Origin: Lottia gigantea
Lineage: Eukaryota; Mollusca; Gastropoda; Lottiidae
DNA length: 64,000 nt
Assembly (NCBI RefSeq): GCF_000327385.1
Contig: NW_008707225.1
Coordinates: forward strand, 2,652,908 to 2,716,907
Direction: 5' to 3'
Shown here: in pieces, positions 41,646 through 55,000 of the stretch
Layout: every line of letters starts with the position of its first letter
Numbering within the stretch: position 1 is the first letter of the stretch
The notes under the pieces: model-generated
The model's database searches: none
What the model was told of the DNA's origin: nothing
Seen by the model: the letters and a program-made list of their open reading frames with translations, nothing else
Translations under genes and position numbers: made by a program

Positions 41646-44600
41646 ATTCAAAAATATGAATTAATCGCAAATGAATAGACATAAGTTGGACAAAAACAAC
41701 AACCTTACAAACTAGTCGATGGAAATATCCAAGGTAGGATTCTTCGAAAACGACCTAATCGTGCGTATGTATAATCGTGATATATGTTTGCTCATTCCCT
41801 TTGAAAATTGAAATGAAAGGAGAAACTATGTGATTTCCATGTTTAATTTAATCTAAACAAATGGTTGATTATCTCGAAATAAGTGATAATTTATAATTCG
41901 AAAATAAGTATAATGCATTTGCATACACAAAGACAACATTTGATTATAATCAGAGCATTGGTTATTGTGATTCATTTCAATCAAAACTTCTGTTGGAGCC
42001 TTACTAAATGCATTGATCTAATTCAAGAAAAATTTGAAGACATAAATCATAAACTGGAGCGCTATCAAGCAATAATTCACTCAAACCTGAACTTTAGGAC
42101 TATAACTCATATTCTCTTGATTCTTGTCTTAAATTGGTTTGTCGACTGAAAATGGAAAACATGAAAGTGGACGGAACACATACATTTCGTTCTGTCAACA
42201 ATGTCTCATAAATTACTTTCCACAACTTTCTGGTTTTCGTTTCATCTTCATGGTATCGGGGAACGCTTCATAATGGTATGGTGGGTTATTTTGGATAATA
42301 AGGATTAATCGATCTTTTGTTCAAAATAGTAACCCGAAAAGATCCATCTGTAATGGAGACATAGAGACTTTTGTGCAGGAAATCTACATTTAGTTCATTG
42401 TACATCCAATATTCTATTTTCTCTCTTGAATAAATCTATAAAACCTATTACTTCTGTTGGCAAATCAAATTTTACCGATATTTAGTATGAATTGGTATAT
42501 GAGCTTCAAAATATTACTGATAGTCTAAGAATGATTTTACGTACATGCTATATAAATAGAATTTAATAGAACATAATAATTTCACACCTCTAAAAAGAGT
42601 AATTTCAAATTGATATTAAAATCGAAAATTTGAATAGTCAATACCATCAGTACTATTTAAAGCTAAAATTCAAAATCACTTAAAAATAATCGATTCTATT
42701 CGATTCACTGATAATATTAAAAAGACAGCAGTTCTAGCGTTTCCAAGACAATGGTTCTTCTTATAGTACCTACGTACTCATGTGTTTTGTATTGTGTATT
42801 CAAATGTGTCTTTGTCATGGTGAAATATCTCTAAAACTAGAGATCCTAAAATGGATCGGAGCATTTCATATATACAAAGACATCATAGGTTTGATTCTGC
42901 CCTGATATCAGGGCCAGATTTGTCGAGCTAGCCGAGTAGTTACGTTATGACCTTTGATTTTAAGTATATATTGTCTTATGCCTATTTATGTTCTATACGT
43001 CCTTCGGAATTATATGTCAGCAAAACAGTCAGAAAAGAAGCTTTCTTTTTTTAACAAAAACATCCTAATAAATAGAAGTCTTACGTTTCCACTCGAATTT
43101 CTGAAAAATATTTCCTATTTCATTTATCGTACTGTTGGGAAATACGTTGCTAAAAATCTTAATAAATAATATGGAATCTTACTCCCTCTCGTGTTCCATT
43201 CCAGTCATCTGTGGGTCATAAAGCTGTCAAATTGTAAAGACAATGTTTTGAGAAGTGGAAATCTGGCACAACCCTTATTCTAGTGTTTGGTCTCACCGTC
43301 TCCTTATTCTGACATAAAGTCGTAAAACAACCGTACCCATCATTTATGTCCGTTTAAGAGACGTACTCGTCTAATTTGTCATTTAAGAAACTAATTAGAA
43401 CATTCAAACTAATTCTAGCTATTCCTAATGAGGTTTCGAGTATCATAACTATTACAGAATAGGAAAATGATCCGAAATTCAATTGCATCGTAATGAGGTT
43501 CCAGTTAGTTTTTCGTGTGAATCAACGACTAAAATTTACCAGGTTCTTCATCAGACATATTCTCAAACTGAAAATCAGCGCAATTTCATACGAAATTTTA
43601 ATTCTTAGCAGTGAAATAGTGAATAGTTTTAATACTTTTACAACTGCGTCATTTCGTTAAAACATTTTTATTTATTGAACTATACAAATGTCAATTTGAG
43701 ATTCCAGAGTATATAATGCAAACACATGCTCGTACATATTAAATTGGAAAGACTCAAACCTGTTTTATGGATAAAATTGTTATGTAAAAGCTATCAGCTC
43801 GAATTTGAGCTCATCTTGTTAATAAGAACGAGAGTTGATGCTTTTGTCGCTTTGGATTCTGTAAAATAGATGCATACACAGTGTGAACAATTTTCGGAAA
43901 TTTGCTCTTTAAAATAAAGATGTTGTCAATGTCCATTGAAAAGATGAAACTACTGCAGATTTCAAACGTGCATAAAATCAAGTCTGTGTTAGATTTGTCC
44001 TGATTATGATAACCATCAGTTGGTTGTCTAAATTACTTGTGTGTTGGAAACTGACGATTTTTGCCCCATTTGTAATCTCATTCTTTCAAATGAGTTTCAT
44101 TGTCACCATTTTTGGATACAAATTAGTTAAATTACCTTACAGAAAATTGTAAGTTTAATGTAAATTTGGATATATAAATTACTGGGGTTTTGGATGCTCT
44201 TTGTAGATCTTGTCGATTGTCGACTGGTCAATAACATCATAATTGGCTTGTTAATATTTTACAGCATTAGCGAGATTTGGAATGAATGATGGTGGACAGT
44301 TTGCTTGACGTCATGAAGATACGTGAAAAAAACTTGTGAATACTAATTTTCATGCAAAACATTATTGTTAAGCATGTTAGTATATTCAAATGGTTAAAAG
44401 TCAAGAAAATCCTTTTCTAGATAGGCTTTTAGATACTCCGAACACATTGTTCAAGGATTGGTCACCTGGCGTGACAACATCTCATAATATGATCATTGTA
44501 ATTTTCTGCTGTGTTTTATTTTTAAATTTTGGATCTATTCTTCTGAATTGGAAATGTAAATACGCATTCTTTGCAAGATCTGATAGCGACACGGTTTATA

Positions 44601-47258
44601 AACCGCATCCGTTGATTATGCTTTTGTAATTCCTTCACAAAAGTTGGATATTTATAGTACAAATTGCCTCGGTTGTAAGTCCGAGAAATGAATACAATCT
44701 CGAGTATTTTGGTTCAATTTTTTATCGTTATGATATGATATGTCAATCACCATATGATATCACATAATATCATTTATATGAATCATAAAAATTTCATCTA
44801 ATTATCAACTAAAATCTTATCATTAGATAGAAGCAGTAATGTTTAATACCTAGCACTGATAGAAGTTAAAACATGAACTTTACCGTTAAAATAACAAGTA
44901 CACTATAATAAAAACCATTGGTTGCTGAAACCCATTCTCGTCAGGAAGACCTATCTTAATTAAACATGACTCTATGACTCGTTAACTTTTAGTGTCTCAG
45001 ATCATTAAAACTAACCTTTTACTTCTTTTATAAAATAATCATTATAAGATGGGAGTTTTCTCTCCAACTTGTTGAGTAGCATAAGATAATCAAGACTTAT
45101 TAAGATCAGACTGATGTAAAAGAACAGCCTAAGATGTTAAGAAAGTTTACAACATTTGTCACTTCGACCCTGTGGTGCTCAAATGTAAAAATTATGTTAG
45201 CGTTGATGGTAATTTCAGTTTTTAATTACATACAACATTATGAGGTGAAATTTCTGACGAGATATTTTTGTGATTTCAGATTTTCCTTATCAATATCAAT
45301 CTGACAGCAAATTTTCAACTACTCTAAATCCCATCTAAGACCCACCAAGTTCTCAAGCAGAGTCTAGTTGAACATAGTTTAAATCCATTTATCAAAATTT
45401 GTCGTTTGTCTTCTACACTGTCATTTTATGTTTTCTAATGTAATAGATACAATAGTTAAACGATTTGTAGAATCTGATTGTAAGAACTGTAAAAGGCTGA
45501 CTGATATGCAAGCTGGAGGGGGTTGTCAGTCACGGTCGCAAACGTTTTAGTTTTTTTAAGTCTAAAGATAAACTTCACTTTAAAAGATTTTCTGAAATAT
45601 CATTAAGAAATATCAAAAGTACATATATTAGGTCATTAAGAGCGCAAGGCTGTCGATGGCGGTACTAATGACAAAAGCTCGAATATAGGGCATAGAGACA
45701 TATTGTCCTTTAAGGGAGTCATACTTTTAATGCATAAGTTCATGCCACAAAAGAATATTTCTTTGACTTGCCGTTGTGTCAAAAATGAGTTTTGCTAAAC
45801 TCGTTTGTCTCGATTTTCACTCTCACCCAGGGACAGAAAGCACAAACAGATTTAAAGCTTGTTTTGGCCTTGTTGTAATTTAATAATACATGTATGTCAA
45901 ATGTAACTTATTCCTCATATTTAAATGCATTCAATTTCATATCAAGATCATATATCTTTCTCTGTAGATGTTTACAGAATTTTATACATTATCCGTTTGT
46001 CTGTTGAAAGTGGTTGTAAAACAATATAAAATTGAACTTACAAAAGCATAGACTGAGGAGAAAAGTTAGTAACATCAATTGCTGTTATGTGCAGAACAAA
46101 TGTATTAGGAACTTAATTAACAGAATTCAAAGTTTGCACGCTGACACTAATAGATACATTGACATTAAATAAGAAACAAAGTAGTGTTTGTTAGTGTACT
46201 CGTTCAAACTGGCACGTAAACTCAGCCGATTCCGATGAATATGGGTAGGGATACATACCATGATAATGTAGTTAAGTTCGATCTTGAGTGTTCTTTGATA
46301 AAAACTGTCCTTACATGAAAAATGTGCACCATTCTCGTTGTCGTGGCATATTTTCGTAAACTAGAAATTGGAACTCTTATCGTTTTGATACATATATCTA
46401 TATTTGGGAACTTCGAGACAAACATGGTGCAAAATAACGAAGCTCTTTGGTGTTTCAATTGAAATGTATGTTTAGTCCTAAGAGAAAAAGATGAAGGCCG
46501 TAATGGAATTGTAACAGTTCATTATTCTCAAACTGAAATGGGCCATTTCCTTTTACATTGGATGATAGATATAACTCTTGACACTTATAAGGAAAAGAAA
46601 TTATATATGTCGTTGTTGTTTGCTTGGTAATGAGACAAAGTGTGTGACTTATAAATTCACCAATCCATTCGTAAATATTGCATCGTAACGGCCTTAATTA
46701 ATTAAATGCGCAGTACTTCGAATTGACTCTTTAGAAAGTGTTGCGCACATTAGTACCTTACTTAATTAAAAAGACCTTGTTTAAATCTGTTCTATCGTCT
46801 AGGTCGGAAAAATTCTGTCTTTTTTAACAGAATATACAAAAAGTTTTTAAAAATTTGGTTGGTGAAGAGGACTGTTTTTGTAACACAAAGGTAACTGCTT
46901 GCAGTAATGAACTTAAGTGCACATTCTGCTGTAGAAATCTACCAAGGTCAAAGGAGACAACAGCTGAACTAACCTCAGTTCATTCAGATGACCATGTATA
47001 CTTGAGAAAAATCATTGCACTATAATAAGATACTTTCTCATAACTATGTATGTATCTGAATCCTGTGCAAGTTCTATCATCCCTCCTCTTACTACAAATG
47101 ACTTCAATTTGATATAATTGGGTTATATAAACGCATACAACATCATGCTTTTAATCAATATAAGAATCTGTCCAAAGCGTAATTGAGTGACCACAGTTCT
47201 ATGTCCCACCAAAAGTAGGATTTTAAAATTGTTCTACCTTTAGTTTGCTTTTAAGCTT
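41646..47258. other. Intergenic stretch, no gene
   Basis: Nothing recognised as a gene. Around 44200-44320 lie TGGTCAATAA (44225-44234), TAATTGG and a full palindromic TGACGTCA (CREB/ATF-type) near 44307. A TAAT-rich block lies at 43380-43500. The 79-codon frame at 44390-44629 has one hydrophobic segment (residues about 34-54) but no other support. ATTAATTAAT-type palindromes occur near 46694. Confidence 0.5.
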
Positions 47259-47305
47259 GTACGATACAATAATATAAGTCCAAATATAGGTATTTTGCAT
47301 CATTA
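47259..47305 (+). repeat. Direct repeat copy A, about 47 bp
   Basis: The segment starting TGTACGATACAA and running through TATAAGTCCAAATATA to TTTTGCATCAT recurs at 48127-48173 with about two differences. The two copies are 868 bp apart in the same orientation. No terminal inverted repeats or coding remnant were seen between them, so the origin is unknown. Confidence 0.75.
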
Positions 47306-48126
47306 TTGTTTTTTTTATAAAAAAAATCGATATCATCCTTTTCTCGCATATTTGCTTAGTTAAAATTGCTATTTTTGTTCGTTTCGAGAACGCCTTCGTT
47401 TAATCATTTTTTCACCTTGTTTGGTTGAGATTATTAAATACAGTGTATTATTTATTTCTTTCCATAAAATCTCATATTTCGGCTGACTTTGGCTTTTTAT
47501 TTTTACCAATGAAAATTGAATTCGTTAGTATTGGAAATATATTACTTTAAGATGATTTCTTTTAGACGTCGAACATCTCTGGTTATATTAGCCAAACTGT
47601 CCAACTTTTACTAAAAATGCTGTCAAGAATCACGTAAATAATGATTCTTTCACAGAATATATTTCAGATTCTCTAATAAAATGACATTTATCTATAAGAA
47701 GTATTTCAGTTTTCAAAAATTAATTTCATTTGTTCCAGTATTTTTTGATATATAAAAAATAATTGACGCAAAGATTTTCTAGATGGATTTACAGAAGTAT
47801 TGTGAAGGTATATAAGCCATAGATCCTTCTTTCAATACCATTTAACATGAAGTGTGCTCAGGCTGATCTTATTGTTCAAGCCTTTACCTATATACTTTAC
47901 TTTACCGAATACAAAAACTAAATATTCCAACCTTATGTCTACATGCAAAATCAAAAGTCAGATATTTATAACCAAAAACAAATCCAGGATCTTTATCTTC
48001 AAAGATCAGCCAAATTATGGTTGAATACCCCCGAAACGACAACTAAGTATCAACTTCCAGTCATATTTTTAATACAAAAAGATACTTATATAAATATGTT
48101 TTAAAACAAGACATTAATTTATAAGA

Positions 48127-48173
48127 TGTACGATACAATCATATAAGTCCAAATATATGTATTTTGCATCATC
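48127..48173 (+). repeat. Direct repeat copy B, about 47 bp
   Basis: Second copy of the repeat at 47259-47305. It is followed by different sequence, so the similarity is confined to this short block. The 820 bp between copies is AT-rich and has no recognisable element. Confidence 0.75.
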
Positions 48174-51100
48174 TGTTATGCGTTGAATTCAATTGAATCT
48201 GGTAATAGGCATTTTATGTTAATAAACTGAATTCATCATTATTCTTTTATGAAATTTCCTTTTTTAATCGAGTGAAACTGCAGTTAAATTAATCAATGAT
48301 TAGCTGCATAGAAGTAATATGAAATGATATTCTATTAGGAATTTTGAAAAAAATCAACGCTTGGTGTTTAAGATGCATGAAAATTCCCCGGAGAGACATT
48401 GCATTTAAATGGTAACTGGCTGTATTTCACAAAGCGCCTGCAAATGACGGAAGTAAAGAGAGAAGTATGATATCATTTTCTGGTAAAATTAGCTCATAAT
48501 ACATGGAGTGTGTAAAAGGTGACAATAAAAACATCGTAAAAATCTCGTAACTCAAGTTTACTGTTTCATTTATAGCACAATTTCTCTCTCCTCACACTTT
48601 GTCATCATGGTATTTATTGTTATACTTATATCTTAGTTGATTGGTAATCAATAATACTTCATTAATTATTCTCTATCATGTTTTATCATTATATTCTATA
48701 AACTATCTACACTAACTAGCTATCATACAGATTTGATGAGCTGCGAATTATCTTTATGACTCCTAAACAACTGAGAGGTTCGCCTCGTGTAAATCAAATT
48801 TACAAGTATGGGGTATACAGAAAATTAAAGGTAAAAAACACCCACCTCTTTAGTGCCTCTTTAATTCAGGTAGTCAAGAAGCTCTCTTTTGAAGTTAGCC
48901 GCCTGTCGATTCACTTGAGTAAGTTTGGATGGTTTTTACCACTTTAGTCAACTCATAAATTCACACTATTCTTCCAAGCACTAAAACTCGTCCTGATTTT
49001 CTTACATGAGGAAAAATATTCAAGATTCAATCTTCCACACGCTTCATCCATTCGACAAAGCAGACGAATCAGCGGAGTGATATTGACTCCCAACCAATCA
49101 GAAATCTCTTTACAAAATTACTGACAGAAGCAGACGGCTTTCTCATCTATTTTCACTTAAACGTTTTCAATATCAATCGTTATTGTCTCAAAAACAAAAG
49201 AAGTGAATTTAACCGAACGGTATTATTATATTGAAATGAAATACCATTTGAAAAATATCTTAAAAGTATACTTATTAACAAACCATCATTGAAGTTGAAG
49301 CATTCTGGGTAGTCACTGACTGAATGTAAACAAACAGCACGTGAGTCGTCGTCTATAATTATTATTATCCTAATGTTGATTTTATGGTCTAATAAATTGA
49401 AGTAAAGATTAGTTTTTTATGTCGACTCTTAGCTAATATTTTACATTCTGACTAGAAAAATTCGAGAAATATTGATCAATGGATGATTGTGGCAAATGGT
49501 TATGACAAGTATTATAGTCTTGTTTATCAAATAAAGGATTACCTAAAATCAAGCAATATGAATTATTGTAATAGTTTTAAATTATTTATATGGACACTTT
49601 ACTATTGTCTGAAACTTTAACCATTGATATACTTTTTAGTTGACAAATGAAATTTTATTGATGTAGTGATTTAAATTATGTGAGAAATTGGTTCGGATTT
49701 CAATTTAAATGTATGTACAAAATTCTTAAGAAATATTATTGTTGAAGCTACAACATTTTCACTAAAAATCTTTAAAATAAAGTATTTTTTATAATAATTA
49801 AAACCTTTGAATGGGCGTAATCGCTAAACTTAACACGAGAAAGTAACAAAGAATTTGAATTAAAAAATAATCACTTCTTTCGTTATTTTAAAATTTAATT
49901 AGCAAACACCTTAGCATCCTGCATATCATGCATATGAAATAGAGAATTAAATAAAGTCTGAAATATAAAAGATGTAGTTCCATTCGTCAGTTTCATTGAC
50001 TAGAAATAAGTTGAATCGTAGAAACTGTTAGTTATCCTGAATTATTTATGTGAAAAAACATTTCCAAGCTTATCAAATTAACAATAGTGATAATGGAAAT
50101 TTTCATCACATGATTCATCCTAGCTGATTGTTTCAGCTCTTTTCAACTTGTAGAGTGAAATTAATTTTTGTTTTCAACGTAGCAGATATGATTTGGTCGC
50201 CATAAAATACCAAAATGATGTTCTGGTCTGATTTCTTGTTGAAACTTTCTACTGATATCTGTTACAACAGGAATGGCGCAAAAATTGTTGTCTAATATTC
50301 GACATATACCTTTTCATATTTTGATATCGATTTAGACATCTGCTTTGAAATTTTTAAATTATCTTTTAATCTAACATCATTTCTATCCTGAGAAAAGAAA
50401 TGAAACTTGAACAAATTAAAATAAAAAAAAAATAAAAAATTCATTTATCATTATTTTTTCGCTCAACAACAAACATGTTAGATGCCCAACTCAAAAGTAG
50501 TTTGTATTTGTTTGATGCGGTAACAAAACTATATATAGATGACAAGAAAAACCATTCAAGGAATACACCAAATATTTTCGTTTGTTATTTATGAATCTTG
50601 CGATTTAAACACGATATTTTCAAAAGATGCTCTGATATACATGGAGGTATACTTTGTCCATTTGGAAATTATTTAATAGAATTTACCATTTAATATCAAA
50701 TCAATATTATATTCATTTCGTTTTAACAATTTTGAAGTTTAATCTACTTTTATGATATTTTTTTTTCATATTCATTCTGTCTATAATAAATGAAGTTTGT
50801 AAAATTCAATTTCATAATGCAGTCTCTATTCATGAAATGAAACAAATCTTAAGTCGTAGATTATTCCGTCTAGAAAGTCGCTTCAGATATTTCATTTTGA
50901 TTTAACGCTTTAATAGAATTGATATTAAGTATCTAGTTCACACAATTAATATGAGAAAATCCTCAAAATCTCCAAATATTTGACCCAATAAATGATATGC
51001 TCAGTTTATCAAGAAACATTTTGGTTTTATCGTGGTTTGTTCAGAATGGTTTTCTAATTATTTTGCTATGACACGACCGCTTGACCAGAGAGGCCAGCAT

Positions 51101-51770
51101 TCTGATTTGACGTTCATAAATAATACGAGGGCCATAAATAAGGAATAATAATAAGAAAATGTAGGGACATGTGAATTACTGATAATGAATAACAAACAGA
51201 CAAACATGACTGATACAGCTGCGTGGCAAAAAGAGATATAAATTGATGCTCGGAAAATTTATACGATTTGAGACAATCTAAGCAAGAATGCTGAGGTCGA
51301 GACTCCCGAAATACCACTTCAACTAGCTTGGAAGTTAAGCCCATAAACTATCTCGGCATTTGTCAACTCGAGCGATCGCCTGATTAGAAAAGAAAGAATT
51401 ATTGCGAATTAGTTCGAGTGAGAAAAGGCAAGTGATGAAGTTAAACAATAGATGATACAGATGTCGCTTAGTAAAGCAGGCTGATCATCTATTGGCCAAT
51501 GATAACTAAAACTGATATAAACTATAAATTTTATTGGATAAATTATTTAAATACTATCATACTTTCATTGGTATCTTGTAACAGACAGCTGTTATTATAA
51601 AAAAAAAGTGTGCAAGAGTAGGTTTCTTATCAGAGCAGAGGTAAAATTTTTACCATAAAATTCTTAACCGTGAGTTTTTATGACATGAACTTATGGGGGA
51701 ATGAATGACGCAAACATATCATTTTGGGGGCACAATAACCAACTACTTCTAGAAAAATATCAAGCTGGTC
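48174..51770. other. Intergenic stretch, no gene
   Basis: No gene recognised. A forkhead-like TGTAAACAAAC at 49325-49335 is followed 2 bp later by a CACGTG E-box at 49338-49343, and a GCATTCTGGGTAGT segment (similar to the Staf/ZNF143 motif) lies just before. 49430-50800 is very AT-rich. The 63-codon frame at 48756-48947 has no known features. Confidence 0.5.
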
Positions 51771-51784
51771 TCCTGTGAACTCAC

Positions 51785-52056
51785 TTCCTTCGGATTTTTC
51801 AACCCGGTTTCCCCCCTGTCAGTGATGCAGGTAAGAGGGGCTGACATGGAAAAAGCGTCTAGTCGTTCGGATGGGACAATAAACCGAGGCTGTGCACGTT
51901 AAAGATCCCTCGACAGTTGGAAATCGAAAAAGAGCAGGCTAATGCCGCTGTCCTGACAAAATTTCCCTCATAGCAGCCTGCATGGCGTTGCCCGTCTTCA
52001 TTAGCCCACATGGTGCAGAAAAGTAGGACGTAAAACTCCATTCATTTCATTTCATT
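51785..52056 (+). mobile_element. SINE (Meta-SINE-like core) with (ATTTC)n tail
   Basis: The 272 bp body is flanked by perfect 14 bp direct repeats, TCCTGTGAACTCAC, at 51771-51784 and 52057-52070, the mark of target-primed insertion. It ends in a short CATTTCATTTC tail. The centre contains TCGTTCGGATGGGACAATAA followed by ACCGAGG and TTAAAGATCCCT, a conserved core I recall from widespread invertebrate tRNA-derived SINEs, including those of molluscs. A tRNA-like head with clear A and B boxes is not visible, so the copy is probably 5'-truncated or the head is diverged. The perfect duplications suggest a fairly young insertion. The 60-codon minus-strand frame within it is a shadow. Confidence 0.88.
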
Positions 52057-52070
52057 TCCTGTGAACTCAC

Positions 52071-55000
52071 ACTTACAGTGGTCAGAATCATCAAGTGTTG
52101 GTATTGGGGATTAAATGCTGACTCTCGGGGGCACAGACATTAGAATGTTGTTTCTTAACTTGACAACAATACCAAATCACCTTTATAGTAGACGATAATC
52201 CAACTCCGACCAATTTATTTCATTACCAAGACTACACTTCTGTAATTGATCTAAATCTTTATCTTCAAAGAAGTTTTTATTTGTAAAATTTTGAAAAAAA
52301 TCTTGTGGAGTCTATTGATATATATAGCGTTCCCCAGAAAAGAACAGGAATATATATCCGTCCCTATTGTTCACGATATTAGTCCTGTAGAAATTTCAAT
52401 GAGAAACCATTGCACAAGTTTTCATTTTGAATTTTACCAGTTCTTTTCTTCGGCGGTTAGGAATATTAAAAATACCCTGTCATAGTCAGTAGAAGGCGAA
52501 ATGCTAACAATTTGCTTTATTTTTCAGAATACTAAAGATCAATCTGCTACTCTGAAAAACAACGATGGAAAAATAATTTAACGTTCTGCATTCGTTGTTT
52601 TAATGTAAGAAAAGGCATAGAGGTTACGCTTTCAAAGAGAAACGAAAATAAGTAATCATTGAAAACTTTCTTAAATCTTTGTACTAGCCCATTTTAGCTG
52701 CAAATTTTCCAAAGTTTTGCCTTTAGAAGCTGTACTTCACACAAAACTAGACAGTAATTATATGTATTACGTTTGCCAAACACATTTACACTATACTTCG
52801 TCGAGTCACAGTTTGACACAAACATTAAAGTGTGTAGAAGACTTCCGGCAGTTTAACAGTCACAGAATTTATACCGGAAGTGATGTAAATTATAGCTTCT
52901 AAATCAATGGAAGGCCTTAGTACGATAGTTTTACACAGAGCAGAATGATCAAATTAATTTTAATAGATAACACCACGAACTCTGTGTGGTGAAAATAGAA
53001 GAAAATTCTTACAGGAAGAAACAACCAGCGACCCACTTCATAAACTGTATTCTAATGATGCAAATCTCTTGTAGCTGCGGCCACCTTTCTTTCGGCCTAG
53101 GGGAGTAGCATGAATATTACATAATTACATTAATTGCACCACTAAAACTGATTAGCAACCGTGGACAGTGGTGTTTTGGGATAGTGAGCATCCCTAACTC
53201 AGCTTAGTGGAACTCAAATATCAATCAACTTTGGATTATATTGCCTAAAACGTTATGACCTCGGGGTCGACTTTGTCCAACAGAATAGTAATTATTATTA
53301 GCTATATATTATGGAATCTCCAAAAGGATATATTGACAAATCCTAATGCATGATGGTTTAAGGTATTCCAGAATACATTTACTTTTAAGAATACCGTCTC
53401 ACTGATGCCTCGATCCTATTCTTTATGCCCCATTTGAAACACTAGACGATGTCCTATTCACATTCTGTTAATTCAAAATATTTCATTTCCTTTTCTTGTA
53501 AATTTTTTACCATATTTTTTGACAATGGGAAATATTAAAGAATAGCTAACCTCTGAGTACGTTTGATTTTCTTTACGACACGGTGCCATTTTCAACAACC
53601 TTCATTTCGTAATCTTGACAATAAAAGTTCTAACATATTTGTAGGCATTGAAGTTTTATGATCTATACTAAGTTTTTAACTTGACACCATAGTTTCTCTC
53701 CGACTAACACTAACTGGTTAAGGATGTTTCATGCATAGAGTCAGTTTCCAATAAAGGGGAAGCAACTCCATCTACTGACACGGAATCTGTTTATTCAGTC
53801 TCATCTATATCCAAGTCTTCTTTACATTGTTGACTTAATAACGGATTAGTTTAAGGTCAGTATCGGCAACAACTAGTATTAAATATTACTTTCTAATATT
53901 CTTATTTTTCAAACTGAAAAATTTCTTAATTTCTTAACATCTAGATGTTGTCCCTAAGTAGCCTACCAACAAGTTATTGTCTCTTTTAGAACAACTTCGT
54001 GTATATAACTAAAATTGATAAATAATGTAACAAATATATGCAAAATATACAAGACCATGACCCATGGTCACTTTTGATATTTCGAAAATTAGTTCTGTAC
54101 GATTTCCGAAGAACACTTCAAATGGAGAAAACTGAAGTTTTATATGTAAAGGGAGGTAACTCAATTTATCAACCCGATCGCTGGATGCTCTTTTCTTTCG
54201 TACACGTTTGTCATTGTTTTCATTTGTAAGCGGTTTGCACTTCAAAATAATCTAAATTAACATATTAAATTTTCAGATGGATCTCGGCATGCTCAATGTT
54301 ATGATTCTAACCAGACCATGAATTTATCTAGCGCTCCAGTATGTGTAAGGTTGGGTTCGTTCAATCTGGCAATAACCTATGGAGAAGAATACGTATTTAT
54401 GCTATATATATCTAAAATATATTATTTAAAAATGGCAAATTTCGTAGAAGCATTGTGTGAAATATTTCCCCGTGACAAGAAAAGCGCTAATTAAAATCTA
54501 AAGTTAAAGAATTAGGGCTTTTTTCCTTATTTGTAAGAGTCGTGTCTATTAATCTAATGAAAAGTCAACGAGAGAGCAGGATCAATTAATCAGTACTATG
54601 ATAAATATGTTGGTTTTTTAGTACCAATTCGGTAATGATTAGTAATGTATTTGTAATAATGGTACCGAAATTATCATAATAGTAGTCAACCACACGTATA
54701 ATCACTTCCATTACTAACTTAATTATATTAATAAAATAAGATATCTTCCTGAACCCCGACTACTGCACATGATAAATTATTTCAATTCCGGGAAAACACA
54801 AACATAATTTGCTAAATTTCCAAAAACCCTCATAAATCTCAAGGAGGCAATTTCGAGCGTGGACTGGGTGAAAAGGAACCAATAAACTATTGCAGACAAC
54901 AATCTTCTGTCAGATATAATTCCTTAAAAATTGAAACTGAAATGGCATCAGCTCTATTGGTCCAAATGTCATCATTTGTCATATAATTTTACGCAACTAA

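Noticed and set aside
44390-44629. 79-codon frame with one hydrophobic segment
   Set aside because: AT-rich DNA often encodes such segments by chance, and there is no other coding evidence.
46690-46770. Repeated TTAATTAA-type palindromes as a possible origin or operator
   Set aside because: Expected by chance in AT-rich DNA, and the arms do not extend.
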